A stretch of DNA of 64,000 bases. Origin: Chitinophaga filiformis. GTDB lineage: Bacteria; Bacteroidota; Bacteroidia; Chitinophagales; Chitinophagaceae. The position numbers and the translations under genes are program-made. Below are positions 35,365 to 44,372 of this stretch, in pieces (position 1 is the stretch's first letter; every line of letters begins with the position of its first letter). The stretch is from positions 730,477 to 794,476 of the forward strand of contig NZ_FNBN01000001.1 in assembly GCF_900102545.1 (NCBI RefSeq), read 5' to 3'. A model generated the notes under the pieces. It did no database searches, was not told where the DNA came from, and worked only from the letters and a program-made list of their open reading frames with translations.

Positions 35365-36198
35365 ATGACTGCATTCAAAAAAATGGGGCCATTCAGCATA
35401 TTTATGCTGTGGATGTCAATGCTTTTGCCCCAAATATCCCTATCACAACACGTAACTGTCCTTGAGAATGCATACGCTCATAATGACTATTGGCACAAGC
35501 GCCCTGTGTTCGATGCCCTGGACAATGGATTCACTTACATGGAGGCAGACATATACCTTAGGAAAGGGCAACTGGTGGTGGCGCATTTTTTACCTTCCTT
35601 ACAGCCGTCCAGGACAATCGACAAATTATACCTTGATCCGTTGAAGTCTTTTTTCGAAAATGATACGATGGGGCTTACGCATCCGCCTATTACGCTGATG
35701 ATAGATATAAAAAGTAGTCCGGAAAAAAGCTATCGCTCACTGGCGCTTTTGTTACAGAATTACAAACCGCTGTTGTCCTTTTATGAGAACGGAACACTAT
35801 ACAAACGTGCTATTACTGTTGTAATAACTGGCAGGAAACCTGTCTGGACGATAGCGCACCAGGATTGCAGGTATGTGTTTATTGATGAAAACCTCATACA
35901 AATGGCGAAGGAAAAAAATCCTGCAGATCTATGCCCCATCGCCAGTTGTCAATATAATCGGATAGTAGGCCGGAAGGGCCGGGAAACGATATCCAGGAAG
36001 GAAAAAGATGCGCTTTGCAGATATGTGCAAATAGCACATCAAAATGGCAAGAAAGTAAGATTGTGGGCCTCCCCTGAAGATGCCGGAGTCTGGAAAGAGC
36101 TGTTGAATTGTGGGGTAGACCTGATTAATACGGATAACCTGGTTGAACTGAAAACCTTTTTACTGAATAGATACCAGGACTTTGCCAGGACGAAGTAA
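35365..36198 (+). CDS. Exported PI-PLC/GDPD-like phosphodiesterase family protein
   Basis: Predicted exported protein of 277 residues with a TIM-barrel phosphodiesterase fold. The signal peptide is IFMLWMSMLLPQISLSQ. The family motif ENAYAHNDYWHKRPVFDALD puts the presumed catalytic His at residue 39, followed by YMEADIYL and LVVAHF with acidic metal ligands and the second His. The end (KKVRLWASPEDAGVWKELLN, CGVDLINTDNL) is typical of glycerophosphodiester phosphodiesterases. Substrate is probably a phosphodiester such as a glycerophospho-alcohol, not proven. The gene is single and closes with a hairpin terminator. Confidence 0.88.
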   Translation: MTAFKKMGPFSIFMLWMSMLLPQISLSQHVTVLENAYAHNDYWHKRPVFDALDNGFTYMEADIYLRKGQLVVAHFLPSLQPSRTIDKLYLDPLKSFFENDTMGLTHPPITLMIDIKSSPEKSYRSLALLLQNYKPLLSFYENGTLYKRAITVVITGRKPVWTIAHQDCRYVFIDENLIQMAKEKNPADLCPIASCQYNRIVGRKGRETISRKEKDALCRYVQIAHQNGKKVRLWASPEDAGVWKELLNCGVDLINTDNLVELKTFLLNRYQDFARTK

Positions 36199-36236
36199 TT
36201 GGTACTGAAGATAAAAACCCACGATATTCCTCAAAC

Positions 36237-36270
36237 AAAAGAGCCTTCGGATATATCTAAAGGCTCTTTA
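36237..36270 (+). terminator. Hairpin terminator after the phosphodiesterase gene
   Basis: AAAGAGCCTT (36238-36247) and its complement AAGGCTCTTT (36260-36269) form a 10-bp stem with a 12-base loop; A-rich and T-rich ends allow use in both directions. It stands between this gene and the convergent DUF4143 ATPase. Confidence 0.75.
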
Positions 36271-36328
36271 TTGCTGAGGCCTGGAGGGGACAATTATCGA
36301 ACCTTTTTACAGATGATTTATCTGAAAT

Positions 36329-37468
36329 TCAGGGGATTGTTAAACCATTTACAAATTCCATATAATTAGTTCTGTTGATAATATTGGCTATACTATCAGG
36401 ATAGGCATCCAAAAATGCTTTCGGAATTTTAGCTTTAGCCTTTTCATTCCACTTAAACTCCCATGCATAAAGTTTTCCTCCCGACTCTTCAATCAAGTCA
36501 ACTTCCTGTTGTTGGTGAGTGCGCCAAAAATAAGCATTCACATAATGATTTGCATAATGATTAGCTTTCATTCTTTCGCTGACCAGAAAGTTCTCAAAGA
36601 GAGCGCCAATATCTTGCCTTAACTCTAGTGGGGAAAAATTCTTGATCAACGCATTTCTAATGCCATTATCATAGAAATATATCTTTTTCCCTTTTTTGAT
36701 TTCATTACGCAGATTACGACTAAATCCGCCAATCTGAAATACCACAAAACACTTCTCCAATAGTTCAATATACCGATCAACTGTTTTATTATCGGTACCA
36801 ATGGTTTGTCCTATTTCGTTATAAGAAATTTCGCTACCTACCTGTAACGCAATTGCTATCAGTAATCTTTCTAATAAGGCTGGTTTACGTACATCCTGTA
36901 ATGAAAGTACATCCTTAAAAAGATAGTTATTAGACAATTCTAACAGGTTGGCTTGTGCATCTGTTGGGTAATTTACAATATCAGGATAAAATCCATATAT
37001 CATACGTTGTTCAAGTAGCCTGTTTTCTTGTAGTATAGAGCTATTGGCTACCATTTCTGTAGTTGAGAAGGGATATAAATGATATTCCCGTTTACGACCT
37101 GTGAGGGGTTCATTGATTTCATTAGCCAACTCCAATGCTGAAGAACCAGTTGCAATGATCTGCACATTTTTGAAGTTATCAACAAGCAGTTTTAAGGTAA
37201 CACCAATATTATTAACCCGTTGGGCTTCGTCTATTAATACTAGCGTATTATCTCCTATAAGCGATTTCAGAGATGTTGAACTTGCATTTGTCAATAATGG
37301 CCGAATATCAGGCTCATCACAATTCAAGTAAAGTACTTTTCCTTCCGCTTGTTCCATTATAGCCTGAAGTAAGGTCGTCTTGCCAACCTGTCTTGGACCA
37401 GTGATGATAATAGCTTTCCCTTTAAAAAGATTGCTAAGAATTTGATCATATATCGCTCTTTTAACCAT
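36329..37468 (-). CDS. AAA ATPase with DUF4143 C-terminal domain
   Basis: Protein of 379 residues with an AAA_14-type ATPase and a DUF4143 tail. Walker A is ITGPRQVGKTTLL (residues 22-34), Walker B is TLVLIDEAQRV (Asp80, Glu81), sensor is IIATGSSALEL. The DUF4143 part shows RYIELLEKCFVVFQIGGFSRN and a C-terminal EVDLIEESGGKLYAWEFKW, a D-ExK-like core of the restriction-endonuclease fold. Family members are common in genomic islands and their function is not established. The gene is AT-rich. It stands next to the 3' end of tRNA-Ser and is the second ATPase of this general kind within 4 kb. Confidence 0.92.
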   Translation of the reverse strand: MVKRAIYDQILSNLFKGKAIIITGPRQVGKTTLLQAIMEQAEGKVLYLNCDEPDIRPLLTNASSTSLKSLIGDNTLVLIDEAQRVNNIGVTLKLLVDNFKNVQIIATGSSALELANEINEPLTGRKREYHLYPFSTTEMVANSSILQENRLLEQRMIYGFYPDIVNYPTDAQANLLELSNNYLFKDVLSLQDVRKPALLERLLIAIALQVGSEISYNEIGQTIGTDNKTVDRYIELLEKCFVVFQIGGFSRNLRNEIKKGKKIYFYDNGIRNALIKNFSPLELRQDIGALFENFLVSERMKANHYANHYVNAYFWRTHQQQEVDLIEESGGKLYAWEFKWNEKAKAKIPKAFLDAYPDSIANIINRTNYMEFVNGLTIP

Positions 37469-37731
37469 TTAGGCAAAATTATTAACAAATATAAGGATCA
37501 TAAACCTAAAATTCATATGAATACTAGGTTTATAATCCCTAAATTTTATCAAATTCTAGGTTTTCAGTATGCTAGTATGGGGCTTAAAATAAGCAAGCCG
37601 TTCTCTTTGATTGAAGACATTTATTATGTAATTGGAATAAAATATTATGTGGAAAGTGCAGCTATTTTGATGTGATGGCTGCTAAATTGACTGGGATAAA
37701 TGTTCCTCAGATTCGATAATTCATTGAAAAC
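37469..37731. other. Non-coding stretch between DUF4143 ATPase and tRNA terminator
   Basis: AT-rich sequence with no credible gene; only a 77-codon frame lacking features overlaps it. It should contain the promoter of the minus-strand ATPase gene. No phage-type attachment repeat of the tRNA 3' end was found here. Confidence 0.4.
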
Positions 37732-37766
37732 AAAAAAGCCTCCAATCTTTCGACTTGAAGGCTTTA
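37732..37766 (-). terminator. Rho-independent terminator of tRNA-Ser
   Basis: On the minus strand a stem of AAAGCCTTC and GGAGGCTTT (one mismatch) is followed by a run of six T, 8 bases after the tRNA 3' end. Confidence 0.8.
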
Positions 37767-37773
37767 AAGCTTG

Positions 37774-37862
37774 CGGTGAGAGAGGGATTCGAACCCTCGG
37801 TACAGTTTAACCCGTACGACGGTTTAGCAAACCGTTCCTTTCGGCCACTCAGGCATCTCACC
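37774..37862 (-). tRNA. tRNA-Ser (anticodon GCU)
   Basis: Cloverleaf of 89 bases on the minus strand. The acceptor stem is GGTGAGA/TCTCACC with discriminator G; D arm TGCCTGAGTGGCCGAAAGGA; anticodon loop TTGCTAA between AACGG-type stem halves gives anticodon GCT (reads AGC/AGU); a long variable arm, as required for serine; T arm GAGGGTTCGAATCCCTC. The CCA end is not encoded. The 3' end faces the accessory genes at lower coordinates. Confidence 0.97.
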
Positions 37863-37996
37863 GAATCAATTTCCCCGTTAGGGGTTGCAAAAATAGGAAT
37901 TATTCTAATTTATCCAAAAGTTTTTTAGAATAAGATTTATCCGATTTATTCGTTTAACTTAATATAACCAATGCGATCAGACCTAAACAACTGTTA

Positions 37997-39073
37997 ATGA
38001 AAATATTCACAGGGGTACTCACCGATCCGGTATACATTAGCCCCGCCAGGCCAGACAATACTTTCCAGCGATTTTGTAAATCCTTGATCCGCGATGAACG
38101 CGACCTGCCCTTTGTTTATCTCACATTGGAACTGACACTTATATTATTGCCACTGGCAATCATTTTATATTTACCTGTGCCCGGATGGCTATGGTGGACC
38201 GCCGCCATTGCTTACCAGATTCTGAACAACTTCCGGTATAAAGGCTCCTTTGGTCTCATGCTCCATTGCACCAGCCATCGGGTGTTCTTTAAGAAGGAAT
38301 ACGGTTTTCTGAACCATTACCTCCCCTGGGTAATAGGACCACTCTTTGGACAAACACCCGAAACCTACTACAGCCATCATATCGGTATGCACCATCCGGA
38401 GAACAATATGCCGGACGACGAAAGCAGCACCATGGCCTACCAGCGTGACTCTTTCAGAGACTTCAGCAAATACCTGGCAAGTTTTGTATTTATGGGTATT
38501 GTCACCCTCTGCCAGTATTTTATCCGCAAGCACCGCCAGAAACTGATGGTCAGAGCCGCCAGGGGAGAGCTGCTCTTTTTCCTCGCCTGTATCGGACTCT
38601 CTTTCATCAACTTCCCGGCTACCCTAACGGTATTTATCATCCCCTTTGTGATCTCCCGGATCATTATGATGGTGGGCAACTGGGCACAACATGCCTTTAT
38701 CGACGCCAACGAGCCCGACAACTCATATAAAAACAGTATTACCTGTATCAATACCAAATACAACCATAAATGCTGGAATGACGGCTACCACATCAGCCAT
38801 CACGTAAAACCCTCCATGCACTGGACAGAACATCCGCACTATTTCCGGAAAACACTACCAGAGTATATTGCCAACGACGCTATCGTATTTGACGGTATCC
38901 ACTTCCTGCACGTCTGGCTTTACCTCATGGGGAAACGCTACGACCTCCTGGCCAGGAATTTTGTGAATATTGGCAACAGATTCAACTCAGATGAGGAAAT
39001 TATTGCTTTTCTGAAGGCCCGGACACAAAAAATAGACGTGGCCGCCGTGCCGGCAACCAGCGCCGTAGCCTGA
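37997..39073 (+). CDS. Fatty acid desaturase family protein
   Basis: Membrane-bound di-iron enzyme of 358 residues that oxidises fatty-acyl or related lipid chains. Three histidine boxes are visible: HCTSH (90-94), HHIGMHH (127-133) and YHISHH (His265, 268, 269). Membrane segments include LTLELTLILLPLAIILYL, YLASFVFMGIVTLCQYFI and FFLACIGLSFINFPATLTV. The fabF gene follows after 111 bases with its own promoter, so the two act in the same pathway of membrane lipid supply without being a tight operon. Position of the double bond or hydroxylation cannot be read from sequence. Confidence 0.9.
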   Translation: MKIFTGVLTDPVYISPARPDNTFQRFCKSLIRDERDLPFVYLTLELTLILLPLAIILYLPVPGWLWWTAAIAYQILNNFRYKGSFGLMLHCTSHRVFFKKEYGFLNHYLPWVIGPLFGQTPETYYSHHIGMHHPENNMPDDESSTMAYQRDSFRDFSKYLASFVFMGIVTLCQYFIRKHRQKLMVRAARGELLFFLACIGLSFINFPATLTVFIIPFVISRIIMMVGNWAQHAFIDANEPDNSYKNSITCINTKYNHKCWNDGYHISHHVKPSMHWTEHPHYFRKTLPEYIANDAIVFDGIHFLHVWLYLMGKRYDLLARNFVNIGNRFNSDEEIIAFLKARTQKIDVAAVPATSAVA

Positions 39074-39108
39074 TAAATTGCTCCCTTTTTATTTATATGA
39101 CACATAAA

Positions 39109-39134
39109 TCTTATGAATATGCGTAATCATAAGA
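39109..39134. promoter_or_regulatory. Inverted repeat upstream of fabF
   Basis: TCTTATGA (39109-39116) and its exact complement TCATAAGA (39127-39134) surround a 10-base spacer and end 9 bases before the -7 box of fabF, covering the -33 position. The place and symmetry suit an operator for a fatty-acid-responsive regulator. Confidence 0.55.
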
Positions 39135-39143
39135 ATAAGTGAC

Positions 39144-39151
39144 TAAATTTG
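39144..39151 (+). promoter_or_regulatory. -7 promoter box of fabF
   Basis: TAAATTTG is an exact TAnnTTTG match 33 bases before the fabF ATG. No -33 TTTG is visible, which suggests help from an activator or control through the inverted repeat just upstream. Confidence 0.5.
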
Positions 39152-39184
39152 CGCTCTAACTTTCGATTTTAAAGTCAAAGCATT

Positions 39185-40447
39185 ATGCGCACTGTTACGT
39201 TAAAAAGGGTTGTGGTTACCGGGCTGGGGGCCTTAACGCCTATCGGAAACGATGTAAACACATTCTGGAATAGTCTGAAATCTGGTACCGGTGGTGCTGG
39301 TCCTATTACCCGTTTCGACACTACGGAGTTTAAAACTAAGTTCGCCTGCGAACTGAAGGGTTTCGATATAGAAAAATTCATGGAGAAGAAGGAAGCCCGT
39401 AAAATGGACATGTTTACGCAATATGCCATGGTAGCTGCCCAGGAAGCTGTTGAACATGCAGGCCTCCACCTGGATGGTGTGGACAAGACACAAATCGGTG
39501 TGATCTGGGCGTCTGGTAACGGTGGTATGCAAACCTTCGAAGACCAGATCGTTGAATTTGCCCAGGGCAACTTCGTTCCTAAATTCAATCCTTTCTTTAT
39601 TCCCAAACTGATCTCCGATATCGCAGCAGGTCAGATCTCCATGAAATATGGTTTCATGGGTGTGAACTACTGTACTGTATCTGCCTGCGCTTCTTCCAGC
39701 AGTGCACTGGTAGATGCTTTCAACTATATCCGCCTGGGTAAGGCCAACGCTATCGTAGCTGGTGGCTCCGAAGCACCTGTTACCCGCGCAGGTATTGCCG
39801 GTTTCAATGCCCTCAAGGCACTGTCTACCCGCAATGACGATCATGCTACCGCTTCCCGTCCGTTTGACGCTGACCGTGATGGTTTCGTAATGGGCGAAGG
39901 CGCTGGCGCCATCATCCTGGAAGAGTATGAGCACGCAGTGAAAAGAGGTGCTACCATCTATGCAGAAATGGTAGGTGGCGCTATGACCGCTGACGCTTAT
40001 CACCTCACCGCTACCCATCCTGAAGGCCTCGGTGCCCGCCTGGGTATGCAAAGAGCCCTGGAAGATGCTGATCTGAAACCTGAAGATGTTGATTATATCA
40101 ACGCACACGCTACCTCTACCCCGCTGGGTGATGTTAGCGAACTGAAAGGTATCACCGGCGTGTTCGGCGATCATATCACCAAACTGAACATCAGCGCTAC
40201 CAAATCAATGACCGGTCACCTGCTGGGTGCTGCCGGCGCAATTGAAGCGATCGCTTGTATCAAGGCAACACAGTTCGACCTGGTACCTCCAACCATCAAT
40301 ACCTCCACATTGGGTGAAGGTATCCCTACCAACCTGAACCTGACCCTCGGTAAGGCACAGGAACGTACGGTAAATGTTGCTATGAGCAATACCTTCGGTT
40401 TTGGTGGTCACAACGCGATCGTAATATTCAAAAAATACAAGGCTTAA
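39185..40447 (+). CDS. fabF: Beta-ketoacyl-ACP synthase II (FabF)
   Basis: Cytoplasmic condensing enzyme of fatty-acid elongation: malonyl-ACP plus acyl-ACP gives beta-ketoacyl-ACP with release of CO2. The catalytic triad is Cys168 (VSACASSSSAL), His308 (INAHATSTPLGD) and His345 (KSMTGHLLGAAG). It has 420 residues, the normal length, and begins RVVVTGLGALTPIGNDV. The acyl carrier protein gene that often precedes fabF is absent; a desaturase gene is upstream instead. A strong terminator follows directly. Confidence 0.97.
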   Translation: MRTVTLKRVVVTGLGALTPIGNDVNTFWNSLKSGTGGAGPITRFDTTEFKTKFACELKGFDIEKFMEKKEARKMDMFTQYAMVAAQEAVEHAGLHLDGVDKTQIGVIWASGNGGMQTFEDQIVEFAQGNFVPKFNPFFIPKLISDIAAGQISMKYGFMGVNYCTVSACASSSSALVDAFNYIRLGKANAIVAGGSEAPVTRAGIAGFNALKALSTRNDDHATASRPFDADRDGFVMGEGAGAIILEEYEHAVKRGATIYAEMVGGAMTADAYHLTATHPEGLGARLGMQRALEDADLKPEDVDYINAHATSTPLGDVSELKGITGVFGDHITKLNISATKSMTGHLLGAAGAIEAIACIKATQFDLVPPTINTSTLGEGIPTNLNLTLGKAQERTVNVAMSNTFGFGGHNAIVIFKKYKA

Positions 40448-40469
40448 TCGGCCAGACCATATTATAATG

Positions 40470-40503
40470 AAAAGAGCGAATTACAGCAGTAATTCGCTCT
40501 TTT
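40470..40503 (+). terminator. Rho-independent terminator of fabF
   Basis: A perfect 15-bp stem (AAAAGAGCGAATTAC at 40470-40484 with its complement from 40489) closes on the 4-base loop AGCA and ends in TTTT, 22 bases after the stop codon. Confidence 0.9.
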
Positions 40504-40895
40504 CATATCTGCTTCGCTGTTGGTCCGAATTGCCACAGGTCCAACTTAAAGGTATAGCAAAGCCATATCAAAGGCATGGTAAAGGCATGGATAAAGCGTA
40601 CTTTTTCCTTCGGATAAAATCTGGTACAGTATCACCGATAAAACAACTCCCACACCTACCGCTAAATAGAGCCGGGGCGACCAAAATTCACCAGATTATC
40701 TGTAGGGTTCTTCCTCCTCAAGACAAATTTTTCGCATACACTATACACCTACCCGTTTCTCACTTGAATTGACAGTCAATCTGTTACTACTCAGCCTCAC
40801 TAAAATTTTTAGTAAACTCGTAATTATGCCGTAGTTTAGTAGTCTAAATTAGTCCGTGGTACCTCTTCCGATGGACCTCGGCTTTTTAAACCGAT
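40504..40895. other. Intergenic region upstream of uvrA
   Basis: No credible gene: a 101-codon frame at 40467-40772 runs through the fabF terminator and has no features. The 3' part is AT-rich and should hold the uvrA promoter; it includes a small palindrome (ACTAAAA-T-TTTTAGT, 40799-40813) and several TTAGT repeats just after it. These might be LexA-like control elements, but the match to any known SOS box is not convincing. Confidence 0.4.
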
Positions 40896-43772
40896 ATGGC
40901 AAAGAAGAAAGAGAATGTAATAACGCCCGACCCGGCACCGGTCACGGCAGATGACCATATAGCAGTGTTTGGCGCCAGGTCACATAACCTGAAAAACCTG
41001 GACCTGCAGTTACCCAAGAATAAACTGGTAGTCATTACAGGCATCAGCGGAAGCGGAAAATCCTCCCTTGCGTTCGATACTATTTATGCCGAAGGACAAA
41101 GGCGATACATGGAGAGCTTCTCCGCCTACGCCCGCCAGTTTATCGGTGATATGGAAAGACCTGACGTGGATAAGATCACCGGCCTTTCCCCGGTAATCTC
41201 CATCGAACAGAAAACGACCAACAAAAACCCCCGTTCTACGGTGGGTACCATCACGGAGATCTATGACTTCCTCCGTCTGCTCTACGCACGTGTAGGCGTT
41301 GCCTATTCATATAATACCGGCAAACGCATGACCCGTTTCTCCGAAGAAGAGATCCTGGACCATGTGTTCAAAAACTACCCGAAGAAAAAGCTGGTCATAC
41401 TAGCTCCGCTGATCCGTGGCCGTAAAGGACACTACCGCGAGCTGTTCGAACAACTCCGTAAACAGGGCTACCTCAAAGTACGCGTCAACGGTGAGATCCT
41501 TGACCTGAAAGAACGTATGCAGGTAGACCGTTACAAGATCCATGACATTGAACTGGTGGTGGACCGCATCCAGGTACAGGATGATGCCCGCACCCGTATC
41601 AGCCAGAGCGTGCAGAAAGCCCTCCAGATGGGTAAAGGCCTGCTCTTTATCATGGACAACGACAGCGGAAAAGTCAGCCAGTACAGTAAACAACTGATGT
41701 GTGAGGACACCGGCCTTTCCTACGAAGAGCCATCTCCCAACACTTTCTCCTTTAACTCTCCCTACGGAGCCTGCCCCCGCTGTAAAGGTCTGGGTACCAT
41801 CTACCAGGTAGATATGGATGCCATCATCCCGGATAATTCCGTTTCTATCAACGACGGAGGCCTTGCGCCCCTCGGTGAAGCCCGTGATACCTTTACCTTC
41901 AAACAGGTACAGCAGCTGGCCCGTAAACATAAATTCTCCCTGACAGCACCTATCTCCGAACTGCCGCAGAAGACATTAAACCTCCTGCTGTTCGGCGACG
42001 AGAACGGTAAGCTGGAAATGGACATGGAGTTTGGCGACAGTGCAGAAGAAGCTTACAATAACGAATTTGAAGGGGTGATCAACACCGTACGCCGCTATTT
42101 CAACGATACCTCCTCCGATGCTGTACGCAACTGGGCAGAAAGCTTCATGAAGCTGCACTCCTGCCCGGAATGTAATGGCACCCGCCTGAAAAAGGAGAGC
42201 CTCTTCTTTAAAGTGGATGAGAAGAATATCGCGGAACTGGGCAGTATGGACCTCGACAAATTACAGGTCTGGTTCAAAGACATTGAGAAGCGCCTGGATA
42301 AGAAGCAGAACGTCATTGCCAAAGATATCCTCAAAGAGATCCGTGAGCGTCTGGGCTTCCTGCTCAATGTAGGCCTGAACTATCTCACCCTCTACCGCTC
42401 CACCCGTACACTGAGTGGCGGCGAGAGTCAGCGTATACGCCTGGCTACACAGATAGGCTCCCAGCTGATGGGGATTACTTACATACTGGATGAACCCAGT
42501 ATCGGACTTCACCAGCGGGATAACATGCAACTGATCGATGCCCTCCGCAACCTGAAAGAGATGGGCAACACAGTAATCGTAGTGGAACATGACAAAGACA
42601 TCATGCTGCACGCCGATTACCTGGTGGACATTGGTCCCGGAGCCGGTGTACACGGTGGCCAGATCATCGCTCAGGGCACACCTACTCATATATTAAAAAT
42701 GGACACGCCTACCGCCGGTTACCTGAACGGGAAACGGGTAGTACCAGTACCTGCCGAACGCCGTAAAGGCAATGGTAAGGCCCTGGAACTGAAAGGCGCC
42801 ACCGGTAATAACCTGAAAAACGTCAGCGTGAAATTCCCGCTCGGGGTATTCATCTGCGTTACAGGCGTATCCGGTAGTGGAAAGTCCACCCTGATCAACG
42901 AAACATTGTACCCTATCCTCAGTAAACATGCCTACGACTCCAAACTGGAGCCGATGCCTTACAAAAGCATCAAAGGCCTGGAGAACATCGATAAGGTAAT
43001 AGAAATAGACCAGTCCCCGATCGGACGTACTCCCCGGAGCAACCCTGCTACTTACTGCGGATTCTTTACAGACATCCGTCAGCTGTTCTCCCAGGTACCG
43101 GAAGCCAAGATCAGGGGTTACAATGCAGGCCGTTTCTCCTTCAATGTGAAAAGCGGACGCTGTGATGTTTGTGAAGGCGGCGGCATGCGCGTGATTGAAA
43201 TGAACTTCCTCCCGGATGTATACGTACACTGCGAGAAATGTAACGGACGCCGCTACAACAGGGAAACACTTGAAATCCGGTATAAAGGGAAATCCATTTC
43301 CGACGTACTGGATATGACCGTAGATGAAGCAGTGGAGTTCTTCCAGCCTGTCAACTACATCTACCGCAAGGTTAAAACGCTCCAGGATGTGGGCTTAGGC
43401 TACATCACCCTGGGACAATCGGCAGTAACACTTTCCGGTGGGGAAGCCCAGCGCGTGAAGCTGGCTACTGAACTGTCCAAGAAAGATACCGGCAAGACCA
43501 TCTACATCCTGGACGAGCCTACTACAGGTCTTCATTTCCAGGATATCCAGCTGCTCCTGAACGTTCTCAATAAACTGGTAGACCGGGGTAATACCGTACT
43601 GGTAATTGAACATAACCTGGACGTGATCAAAATGGCCGATCATATTATCGACCTGGGGCCTGAAGGAGGCGGCGGTGGAGGTACGATCCTCTGCAGCGGT
43701 ACACCTGAAGAAGTGGCTAACTGTAAAGACAGCCATACCGCCCGATTCCTGAAGCTGGAACTGAAAAATTAA
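40896..43772 (+). CDS. uvrA: Excinuclease ABC subunit A (UvrA)
   Basis: DNA-damage recognition ATPase of nucleotide excision repair; it loads UvrB at lesions. It has two ABC modules: Walker A at GISGSGKSS (49-57) and GVSGSGKSTLI (657-667), with signatures TLSGGESQRIRLA and TLSGGEAQRVKLA. Zinc modules are seen at ACPRCKGLG with HSCPECNGTRL, and at CDVCEGGG with HCEKCNGRRYN (C-x2-C pairs about 20 residues apart). The DNA-binding opening SLAFDTIYAEGQRRYMESFS is intact. It has 958 residues, normal. A hairpin follows the stop. Confidence 0.98.
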   Translation: MAKKKENVITPDPAPVTADDHIAVFGARSHNLKNLDLQLPKNKLVVITGISGSGKSSLAFDTIYAEGQRRYMESFSAYARQFIGDMERPDVDKITGLSPVISIEQKTTNKNPRSTVGTITEIYDFLRLLYARVGVAYSYNTGKRMTRFSEEEILDHVFKNYPKKKLVILAPLIRGRKGHYRELFEQLRKQGYLKVRVNGEILDLKERMQVDRYKIHDIELVVDRIQVQDDARTRISQSVQKALQMGKGLLFIMDNDSGKVSQYSKQLMCEDTGLSYEEPSPNTFSFNSPYGACPRCKGLGTIYQVDMDAIIPDNSVSINDGGLAPLGEARDTFTFKQVQQLARKHKFSLTAPISELPQKTLNLLLFGDENGKLEMDMEFGDSAEEAYNNEFEGVINTVRRYFNDTSSDAVRNWAESFMKLHSCPECNGTRLKKESLFFKVDEKNIAELGSMDLDKLQVWFKDIEKRLDKKQNVIAKDILKEIRERLGFLLNVGLNYLTLYRSTRTLSGGESQRIRLATQIGSQLMGITYILDEPSIGLHQRDNMQLIDALRNLKEMGNTVIVVEHDKDIMLHADYLVDIGPGAGVHGGQIIAQGTPTHILKMDTPTAGYLNGKRVVPVPAERRKGNGKALELKGATGNNLKNVSVKFPLGVFICVTGVSGSGKSTLINETLYPILSKHAYDSKLEPMPYKSIKGLENIDKVIEIDQSPIGRTPRSNPATYCGFFTDIRQLFSQVPEAKIRGYNAGRFSFNVKSGRCDVCEGGGMRVIEMNFLPDVYVHCEKCNGRRYNRETLEIRYKGKSISDVLDMTVDEAVEFFQPVNYIYRKVKTLQDVGLGYITLGQSAVTLSGGEAQRVKLATELSKKDTGKTIYILDEPTTGLHFQDIQLLLNVLNKLVDRGNTVLVIEHNLDVIKMADHIIDLGPEGGGGGGTILCSGTPEEVANCKDSHTARFLKLELKN

Positions 43773-43824
43773 CAGCCGGCACACCATTTTATTATTGGCG
43801 CCTTCTCAGGCACATATGATATAG

Positions 43825-43864
43825 CCGCTTTCTGGGGGTGATTAATTTCACCTGCGGAAAGCGG
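43825..43864 (+). terminator. Hairpin terminator after uvrA
   Basis: Outer arms CCGCTTTC and GAAAGCGG enclose an inner pair GGTGA/TCACC, forming one long imperfect stem 53 bases after the uvrA stop. The U-tract is missing, so it may be a weak terminator. Confidence 0.5.
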
Positions 43865-43895
43865 AACTTGTAAAGGGAACTCGTAATTTGCAGGC

Positions 43896-44372
43896 ATGAA
43901 ATACATTTCTGGGATTATAGCAATACTGCTGTTGTCAGTATTTGCGGCCTGTGAAGATGAAACCAAAAGTTGTGACCAGACCCTGATCAGTGATCTGGGC
44001 ATGAACTTTAAGAAGGACACATTGCAAGGCTTTTTAGTGAAAGATACCATCTGGCCAAAGGTGACCCTGTTTGCACTGGGAAAAGACTCAATCGTCAGGA
44101 ACGTGCCAAGATCGAGCGTGTTTATGTCTTTAGACCCACTGGCAGATAGCAGCAGGTTTTACCTGAAACTGGATTCCACTATGGTTCCCGACACCCTGAC
44201 CTTCCGGTATAAAAGGAAACAGAACTTTGTGTCGCCAGGATGTGGATTTGCCACCTTCTTTACCCTCGATACGGTGATTACCACCTATAACACCATCGAC
44301 TCTTTACATATTAATAACAGGGAAGTAAACAGCACGAATGATACGCACATTTCTTTATTCTTTATCTATTAG
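43896..44372 (+). CDS. DUF6452 family lipoprotein
   Basis: Exported lipoprotein of 158 residues with lipobox Cys19 (LLSVFAACED). The mature part begins with SCDQTLISDLGMNFKKD and has a later cysteine in SPGCGFATFF, the pattern of the Bacteroidetes DUF6452 family; a beta-sandwich is likely. Its last 35 bases overlap the start of the DUF6048 gene in another frame. The two families are usually neighbours, so they probably work together at the envelope; the job is unknown. Confidence 0.82.
   Translation: MKYISGIIAILLLSVFAACEDETKSCDQTLISDLGMNFKKDTLQGFLVKDTIWPKVTLFALGKDSIVRNVPRSSVFMSLDPLADSSRFYLKLDSTMVPDTLTFRYKRKQNFVSPGCGFATFFTLDTVITTYNTIDSLHINNREVNSTNDTHISLFFIY

Noticed and set aside
36270..36305. 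tRNA/tmRNA 3'-end-like sequence on the minus strand (GGTTCGATAATTG then CCCCTCCA)
   Set aside because: The T stem does not pair and no 5' part exists; at most it is a decayed remnant, and the likeness is too short to call.
40467..40772. 101-codon frame between fabF and uvrA
   Set aside because: It starts inside the fabF terminator hairpin and has no recognisable features.
40799..40813. Small palindrome ACTAAAA-T-TTTTAGT upstream of uvrA as an SOS box
   Set aside because: It is purely A/T-rich and does not match a known LexA consensus, so chance is likely.
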